A stretch of DNA of 9,107 nucleotides, taken from positions 1-9,107 of the forward strand of contig JBDIAS010000131.1 of the NCBI GenBank assembly GCA_039812465.1, written 5' to 3'. Each line of letters begins with the position of its first letter. The stretch's first letter is position 1. The notes under the pieces were generated by a model. It did not search any database. It was not told where the DNA came from and saw nothing but the letters and a program-made list of their open reading frames with translations. The stretch is from Austwickia sp039812465. GTDB taxonomy: Bacteria; Actinomycetota; Actinomycetes; Actinomycetales; Dermatophilaceae. Shown in pieces: positions 5,562 to 9,107 of the stretch. A program made the position numbers and the translations under genes.

Positions 5562-6574
5562 TCCACGCCAGCGGCCTGACCAGGACGTTCACCACGGGAA
5601 AGGACGTGGTCGAGGCGGTACGGGGCGTGGACCTCGACATCGCGGACGGGGAGCTGGTCGCCGTGCTCGGGCCGAACGGCGCCGGCAAGTCGACCACACT
5701 GCGCATGCTCACGACGCTCCTGCCGCCCACCTCGGGCACCGCCGTCGTGGCCGGGGTTGACGTGACCCGCGACCCGGCCGGCGTGCGCGCGCGGATCGGC
5801 TACGTGGGGCAGAAGGACGGCGCGGGCCACAACTACCGGGTGCGCGACGAGTTGGTCATGCAGGGCCGGTTCTACGGGCTCGATCGCGCCACCGCACGCG
5901 CCCGGTGCGATGAACTCATGGGCATGCTCGATCTTGCAGGTAAGGGCATGCGCAAGGTCAGCACACTCTCCGGCGGGCAGAAGCGTCGCCTCGACATCGC
6001 GCTGGGACTCATGCACGCCCCCGGCCTGCTTTTCCTCGACGAGCCCACCACGGGTATGGACCCCCAGAGCCGTGCGAATCTGTGGGAGCACATCACCCGG
6101 CTGCGCGAGGAGCGGGGCACCACGATCGTCGTGACGACCCACTACCTGGAGGAGGCCGACGCGATGGCCGAGAGAGTCGTGATCGTCGACCACGGCCGGA
6201 TCATCGCCGACGACACCCCGGAGCGACTCAAGGCGGACCTCGCGGGCGATCAGGTGAGCGTGAGCGTCGCGGCCGCCCACGCGGCCAGGGCCCGCGAGAT
6301 CGTGGGCCGGGTCGGCGCCGAGCTGGACGGCCCGGTCGGCGGCCGGGTCACAGAGGAGAATCTCGCCACCCCGGGCGCGGGTCCCGGCGGCGCAGCGCCC
6401 GAGGTGGCCTTGCGCGTGCGCGTCGACTCGGGACCGCGGGTCCTGCCGGGCCTGCTCGCGCAGCTGACGGCCGCCGGGGTGCACGTCACCGCGGCCAGCG
6501 CCCACCAGCCGACCCTCGACGACGTCTTCCTCACCCTGACCGGCCGCAGCCTGCGCGAAGGAGCTGACGCGTGA
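5558..6574 (+). CDS. DrrA-type ABC transporter ATP-binding protein
   Basis: This 338-residue ATPase should power export of a drug-like or natural-product compound together with the downstream permease. Walker A is GPNGAGKST at residues 38-46, the Q loop is around Gln85 (YVGQKD), the signature is LSGGQ (137-141), Walker B is LLFLDEP (157-163), the D loop is GMDPQSR and the switch histidine is His195 (VTTHYLEEAD). All are intact. The C-terminal extension ending in HQPTLDDVFLTLTGR (about residues 315-329) is the hallmark of the daunorubicin-resistance DrrA group; an insert around residues 255-290 is Gly/Pro/Ala-rich. The start codon overlaps the stop of a short upstream ORF (ATGA). The 3' end overlaps the permease by 4 nt, giving coupled subunit synthesis. 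Control by the divergent TetR protein is likely. Confidence 0.93.
   Translation: MIHASGLTRTFTTGKDVVEAVRGVDLDIADGELVAVLGPNGAGKSTTLRMLTTLLPPTSGTAVVAGVDVTRDPAGVRARIGYVGQKDGAGHNYRVRDELVMQGRFYGLDRATARARCDELMGMLDLAGKGMRKVSTLSGGQKRRLDIALGLMHAPGLLFLDEPTTGMDPQSRANLWEHITRLREERGTTIVVTTHYLEEADAMAERVVIVDHGRIIADDTPERLKADLAGDQVSVSVAAAHAARAREIVGRVGAELDGPVGGRVTEENLATPGAGPGGAAPEVALRVRVDSGPRVLPGLLAQLTAAGVHVTAASAHQPTLDDVFLTLTGRSLREGADA
6557..6563 (+). promoter_or_regulatory. Ribosome binding site of the permease gene
   Basis: GAAGGAG inside the ATPase 3' end lies 7 nt from GTG 6571 and 10 nt from ATG 6574. The spacing favours GTG 6571, which overlaps the ATPase TGA. Confidence 0.7.
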
Positions 6575-7320
6575 TGTTCTCCGACATCGTCGCGGTCTGG
6601 ACCCGCGAGACGCTCACGATCGTGCGCGACCCGTTCTCGCTGATCTTCTCGCTGCTCCAGCCGCTGGTGTTCCTGGGGTTGTTCGCGCCGCTGCTCGCGG
6701 GGGTCTCCGGCGAGGGCGGACCGGCCACGCTGCAGTGGTTCCTGCCAGGGGTGGTCGTGATGATCACGATGTTCGGGACCTCGATGACCGGTTCGAACCT
6801 GCAGTTCGAGATCATGACGGGCGCGTTCGAGCGCATCCTGGCCACGCCGCTGGCGCGTCCCGCCCTGCTCATCGGGCGGGCCCTCAAGGAGCTCACGCCG
6901 CTGCTCGTCCAAGCGTTGGTGATCGTGCTGGTGGCGTGGCCGTTCGGCTTCGAGATGCACCCCGCGCACATCGCGCTCGGGCTCGTGATCCTCGGCGTCT
7001 TCGGCGTGGGTGTCGGAGCACTCTCGTACGCCCTCGCGATCGCCTCCCGCAAGGCCGAATGGATCTTCTGGGCGGTGCAGCAGACGTTGCTGTTCCCGCT
7101 GCTCATCCTGTCCGGCATGATGCTCCCGCTGGAGACCGGGCCGGAGTGGATGCGCACGGCCGCGCGGTTCAACCCGCTGACGCACGTGGTCGAGGCCGAG
7201 CGGGTGCTGTTCGCCGGCCAGGTCGATGCCGCCGTCGCGTACGGGGCCGTGGCCGCCGCGCTGACCTGCGTCCTGGGGCTCGCGGTCGGCGTGCGCTCGG
7301 TGACCCGAACGGTCCTGTAG
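6571..7320 (+). CDS. ABC-2 type transporter permease (DrrB-like)
   Basis: This 249-residue integral membrane protein is the channel half of the exporter. About six hydrophobic segments are visible: residues 24-44, 57-75, around 110-126, 132-157, 164-188 and 220-240. The opening VWTRETLTIVRDPFSLIFSLLQPLVFL and the later AEWIFWAVQQTLLFPLLILSGMMLPL and FNPLTHVVEAER are typical of DrrB/ABC-2 permeases, where the FNPLT segment precedes the last helix. The length is normal for the family. It begins within the last codons of the ATPase gene and is the last gene of that operon. Only 12 nt separate its stop from the stop of the convergent gene on the other strand. Transported substrate is unknown. Confidence 0.92.
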   Translation: MMFSDIVAVWTRETLTIVRDPFSLIFSLLQPLVFLGLFAPLLAGVSGEGGPATLQWFLPGVVVMITMFGTSMTGSNLQFEIMTGAFERILATPLARPALLIGRALKELTPLLVQALVIVLVAWPFGFEMHPAHIALGLVILGVFGVGVGALSYALAIASRKAEWIFWAVQQTLLFPLLILSGMMLPLETGPEWMRTAARFNPLTHVVEAERVLFAGQVDAAVAYGAVAAALTCVLGLAVGVRSVTRTVL

Positions 7321-7326
7321 CTGGGC

Positions 7327-7363
7327 GGGGCCTCAGGCCACCTCAGCCGAGGGCCCCGAGGCC
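7327..7363. terminator. Possible GC-rich hairpin at convergent stops
   Basis: GGGGCCT (7327-7333) can pair with GGGCCCC (7351-7357, one G-U), or GGCCTC (7329-7334) with GAGGCC (7358-7363). The two foldings are exclusive and no U tract follows. It overlaps the last codons of the minus-strand gene. Confidence 0.3.
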
Positions 7364-7851
7364 ACCTGGAAGTCGCTGCCTTCCTCGGCGTCCACCTGGG
7401 CCTGGAGGGCGCCGTTGACGCGGGCGTAATCCGCGCGAGCGGGATGGGAGAGCGGGTCGCGCGCGTAGCCTTGTCGCGCCAGCCAGCCGTTGACCTCTCC
7501 CCACAGCCACAACCCGCCCCCGGCGAGGAAGTATGGCGCAGGGAACGGATCGGAGGAATGCCTCTCCCCGCGCGCCCACAAGCCCACCGCCTGCGGCGTC
7601 TTGCCAGAGCGCTCGGCGATCGTCGATCGCGTGACGAGATCCTCGACCAGCCGCCGGATCGCGACCCCGTCGTCACGGAGTCGTGACGCGGCTGCCAAGG
7701 CCGCCTGGGTCGCGGTCTCCCCTGAAAAAGTGATGGTCACAAGCGCACTCGGGCCATGACCTCCCACAAAGACGTCCAGTTCGTTGACGAGGGACGCCTC
7801 ATGGGTCTCACTCAACGGGTCGACCTCGAAGATCAACTCGAACTCGGGCAC
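7333..7851 (-). CDS. Helix-turn-helix protein, putative antitoxin-like partner
   Basis: This 172-residue protein starts at GTG 7851, 9 nt after a strong GGAGG. Residues 1-70 look like an alpha/beta domain (FELIFEVD, ALVTITFSGETATQAALAAASRLRDDGVAIRRL). Residues 72-97 (LVTRSTIAERSGKTPQAVGLWARGER) form a helix-turn-helix, followed by FPAPYFLAGGGLWLWGEVNGWL, a segment often seen after MerR/AlpA-like helices that read DNA. The C-terminal 50 residues are polar and without a recognised domain. I recognise the overall type as a recurring actinobacterial DNA-binding protein but cannot name its function. It lies second in a two-gene unit behind a small HicA-like protein, the order of hicAB, so an antitoxin/autorepressor role is inferred. 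It is convergent with the exporter permease. Confidence 0.75.
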   Translation of the reverse strand: MPEFELIFEVDPLSETHEASLVNELDVFVGGHGPSALVTITFSGETATQAALAAASRLRDDGVAIRRLVEDLVTRSTIAERSGKTPQAVGLWARGERHSSDPFPAPYFLAGGGLWLWGEVNGWLARQGYARDPLSHPARADYARVNGALQAQVDAEEGSDFQVASGPSAEVA

Positions 7852-7857
7852 GGCCGG

Positions 7858-7866
7858 TCACCTCCT
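7858..7866 (-). promoter_or_regulatory. Strong ribosome binding site of the HTH gene
   Basis: On the minus strand AGGAGGTGA is a near-complete match to the 16S rRNA 3' end, and its GGAGG ends 9 nt before GTG 7851. It settles the non-ATG start and suggests higher translation than for the upstream gene. Confidence 0.8.
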
Positions 7867-7893
7867 CTCAAGTCCGCTCTCGCCTCCACCTGT

Positions 7894-7899
7894 TGTCAA
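7894..7899 (-). promoter_or_regulatory. Possible internal -35 box before the HTH gene
   Basis: The minus strand reads a perfect TTGACA in the 60-nt gap between the two genes. No matching -10 lies 16-19 nt downstream, so this may be chance. If real, it would give the DNA-binding partner its own promoter, as described for hicB. Confidence 0.2.
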
Positions 7900-7911
7900 T
7901 ACGAAACAAGC

Positions 7912-8217
7912 CTACCGCATGAGCTCATGCGCACCTGGGCACAGCTCGGCGTTTCGCCTCATACGCCTCGCCACATTGCCCGGGCTTGGCGGCGTATGCG
8001 GAATCACGAACTGGCCGGCCCGGTCGCCGCAGGGACAATACATGCGCCAGCCATGGCCCTGCCGCCGAAGTTGCCATCCACGCCGATGGAGCTCGATGAC
8101 CACGTCGTAGATCTCGGGGGCCATCGAGCGGCGGACGATTCGCGGATCCAGCCCCTCAACCACCGCGCGCCTCCCGTCTTGGCTGCCTGTGGGCAGGCTA
8201 GAGACAAGGGCTGACAT
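7912..8217 (-). CDS. Small HicA-like, cysteine-containing protein (putative toxin-like)
   Basis: From ATG 8217 this is 101 residues. The conserved-looking core is residues 33-94: APEIYDVVIELHRRGWQLRR, then QGHGWRMYCPCGDRAGQFVIPHTP, then SPGNVARRMRRNAELCP. The helix, the RRGW-x4-RQGH turn with His55, and the beta strands resemble the small double-stranded-RNA-binding fold of HicA toxins, whose histidine is catalytic. Unlike HicA it has Cys61, Cys63 and Cys93, which might bind a metal or form a disulfide. ATG 8217 is chosen because GGAAGG lies 8 nt before it; an in-frame ATG at 8124 would give a 70-residue core protein but has no ribosome binding site. The gene is first in a two-gene unit, 60 nt ahead of the helix-turn-helix gene. 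Toxin function is inferred only from fold resemblance and layout. Confidence 0.65.
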   Translation of the reverse strand: MSALVSSLPTGSQDGRRAVVEGLDPRIVRRSMAPEIYDVVIELHRRGWQLRRQGHGWRMYCPCGDRAGQFVIPHTPPSPGNVARRMRRNAELCPGAHELMR

Positions 8218-8225
8218 CGCTCTGA

Positions 8226-8231
8226 CCTTCC
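8226..8231 (-). promoter_or_regulatory. Ribosome binding site deciding the small protein's start
   Basis: GGAAGG on the minus strand lies 8 nt before ATG 8217. It supports the 101-residue form over the 70-residue form. Confidence 0.6.
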
Positions 8232-8243
8232 AAACCCGCCGTG

Positions 8244-8263
8244 CACCCCGCGAAGCGCGGGTG
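8244..8263. promoter_or_regulatory. Small hairpin in the divergent intergenic region
   Basis: CACCC (8244-8248) pairs with GGGTG (8259-8263). After a one-base bulge GCG (8250-8252) pairs with CGC (8256-8258) around an AAG loop. It is the only clear dyad in the 72-bp gap between the small protein and the monooxygenase, and could be an operator or an RNA hairpin in the minus-strand leader. Confidence 0.35.
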
Positions 8264-8277
8264 TCGGAGGCGCGGGA

Positions 8278-8283
8278 TAGCGT
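8278..8283 (+). promoter_or_regulatory. Probable -10 of a leaderless promoter (LLM oxidoreductase)
   Basis: TAGCGT, the same hexamer as at 3334-3339, stands 6 nt before ATG 8290. No ribosome binding site is positioned for this ATG, which fits a leaderless transcript. No clear -35 is seen. Confidence 0.5.
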
Positions 8284-8289
8284 CGGGGC

Positions 8290-9107
8290 ATGAGTCACGC
8301 CGATGTGATGTTGGAGCCCCACGCCCCGGGCCGGGTCCCCCTGTCGATCCTCGACCTCGCCCCCGTCTCCGCAGGCAGCACGCCCGCGCAGGCGTTACGC
8401 GATAGCACTGAGCTGGCCGTCTTGGCGGACCGGATCGGCTACGCGCGGTTCTGGGTCGCCGAGCACCACAACACCGACGCGTTCATGTCGAGCGCGACGT
8501 CGCTGCTGCTCGGCCACGTCGCGCAGCACACCTCCCGCATCCGACTCGGCGCGGGCGGCGTCATGCTCCCCAACCACGCGCCGCTCATGGTGGCGGAGTA
8601 CTACGGGACCCTCGCCACCCTCTACGGCGACCGCATTGATCTCGGCCTCGGACGCGCGCCCGGCACCGACCCGCTCACGGCGTCGGCGCTGCGCCGCGGC
8701 ACCGGCGAGCTGGACACCTTCGCCCGCGACGTCGCCGACCTGTACGCCTACCTCGACGATCCGCCGGAGGCCGGCCGCCGCAGGGTGCGGGCGCTGCCGG
8801 GCGAGGGCACCAAGGTGCCCCTGTGGATGCTCGGTTCCTCCCTCGGCGGGGCCAGCGTGGCCGCGCTGCTCGGCCTGCCGTTCGTGTTCGCGTCCCACTT
8901 CGCGCCGCAAGCATTCGGCCAGGCCCTCGCGCACTACCGCGAGCACTTCCGCGCCGACGCCCCGACGGCGCAGATCGACAGACCGTACGTCTCCGCCGGC
9001 GTCAACGTGCTCGTAGCGCCCACCCAGGAGGAGGCCGACCTGCTGGCCACTACCGGGCAGCAGCTCGGCTACCGGATCCACTCCGGCGGGCTCGCCGCGC
9101 TGGACCC
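8290..9107 (+). CDS. LLM-class flavin-dependent oxidoreductase (runs off right edge)
   Basis: 272 codons are visible and remain open at the edge. The protein should be a bacterial-luciferase-like (TIM-barrel) monooxygenase using reduced FMN (or F420 in some relatives). PLSILDLAPVSAGSTPAQAL opens the family's MsnO8/YhbW-like branch. It is followed by RFWVAEHHNTDAF, TSRIRLGAGGVMLPNHAPLMVAEYYGTL and YGDRIDLGLGRAPGTDP, all hallmark blocks of that branch. PLWMLGSSLGGASVAALLGLPFVFASHFAP is the next conserved segment near the flavin phosphate site. About 60-90 residues are probably missing, judging from the usual length of 330-360. It is divergent from the small HicA-like gene. The substrate cannot be told from the sequence. 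Confidence 0.92.
   Translation, partial: MSHADVMLEPHAPGRVPLSILDLAPVSAGSTPAQALRDSTELAVLADRIGYARFWVAEHHNTDAFMSSATSLLLGHVAQHTSRIRLGAGGVMLPNHAPLMVAEYYGTLATLYGDRIDLGLGRAPGTDPLTASALRRGTGELDTFARDVADLYAYLDDPPEAGRRRVRALPGEGTKVPLWMLGSSLGGASVAALLGLPFVFASHFAPQAFGQALAHYREHFRADAPTAQIDRPYVSAGVNVLVAPTQEEADLLATTGQQLGYRIHSGGLAALD

Noticed and set aside
5434..5739. Further upstream start for the TetR gene
   Set aside because: The open frame continues, but it would cross all three operators and enter the ATPase gene; residues there show no TetR likeness.
5387..6505. 372-codon minus-strand frame
   Set aside because: It is antisense to the intact ABC ATPase and crosses the operator region.

Overview
The window is high-GC bacterial DNA. 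Its high-GC codon use, actinobacterial protein families (FadE5-type acyl-CoA dehydrogenase, CYTH protein, DrrA-type exporter with a TetR_C_1 regulator) and probable leaderless promoters (TANNNT 6-7 nt before ATG) point to an actinomycete. The sequence alone does not give the genus. No rRNA, tRNA, CRISPR array, insertion sequence or integrase was seen.

Layout. 1-466 (-) is the N-terminal part of a CYTH-domain protein running off the left edge. 467-801 is a divergent regulatory region with four alternating TGACG/CGTCA arms. 802-2682 (+) is a FadE5-like acyl-CoA dehydrogenase. 2683-2762 is a 21-bp tandem repeat, followed by a convergent small two-helix membrane protein (2750-3091, -). 3347-4525 (+) is a lipoprotein PQQ-dependent aldose dehydrogenase, apparently leaderless. 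A strong hairpin (4537-4589) separates it from a convergent TetR repressor (4603-5433, -). The repressor is divergent from a two-gene ABC-2 exporter (5558-6574 ATPase, 6571-7320 permease). Their intergenic region carries three CGTAC-N3-GTACG palindromes around a promoter and a 12-codon upstream ORF that overlaps the ATPase start. 7333-8217 (-) is a two-gene unit: a small HicA-like Cys-containing protein followed by a helix-turn-helix protein. 8290 to the right edge (+) is an LLM-class flavin monooxygenase, also apparently leaderless.

How the parts fit. The TetR gene and the exporter form a classic self-contained drug-efflux or self-resistance module: ligand binding to the repressor would free the three operators and allow expression of both transporter subunits. 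The 7333-8217 pair has the order and size of a type II toxin-antitoxin operon (small putative RNA-binding protein first, DNA-binding protein second), but neither member is a textbook HicA or HicB. It is the best candidate here for an undescribed system. The remaining genes (FadE5-like, PQQ dehydrogenase, CYTH, LLM oxidoreductase) look like ordinary single-gene metabolic units.
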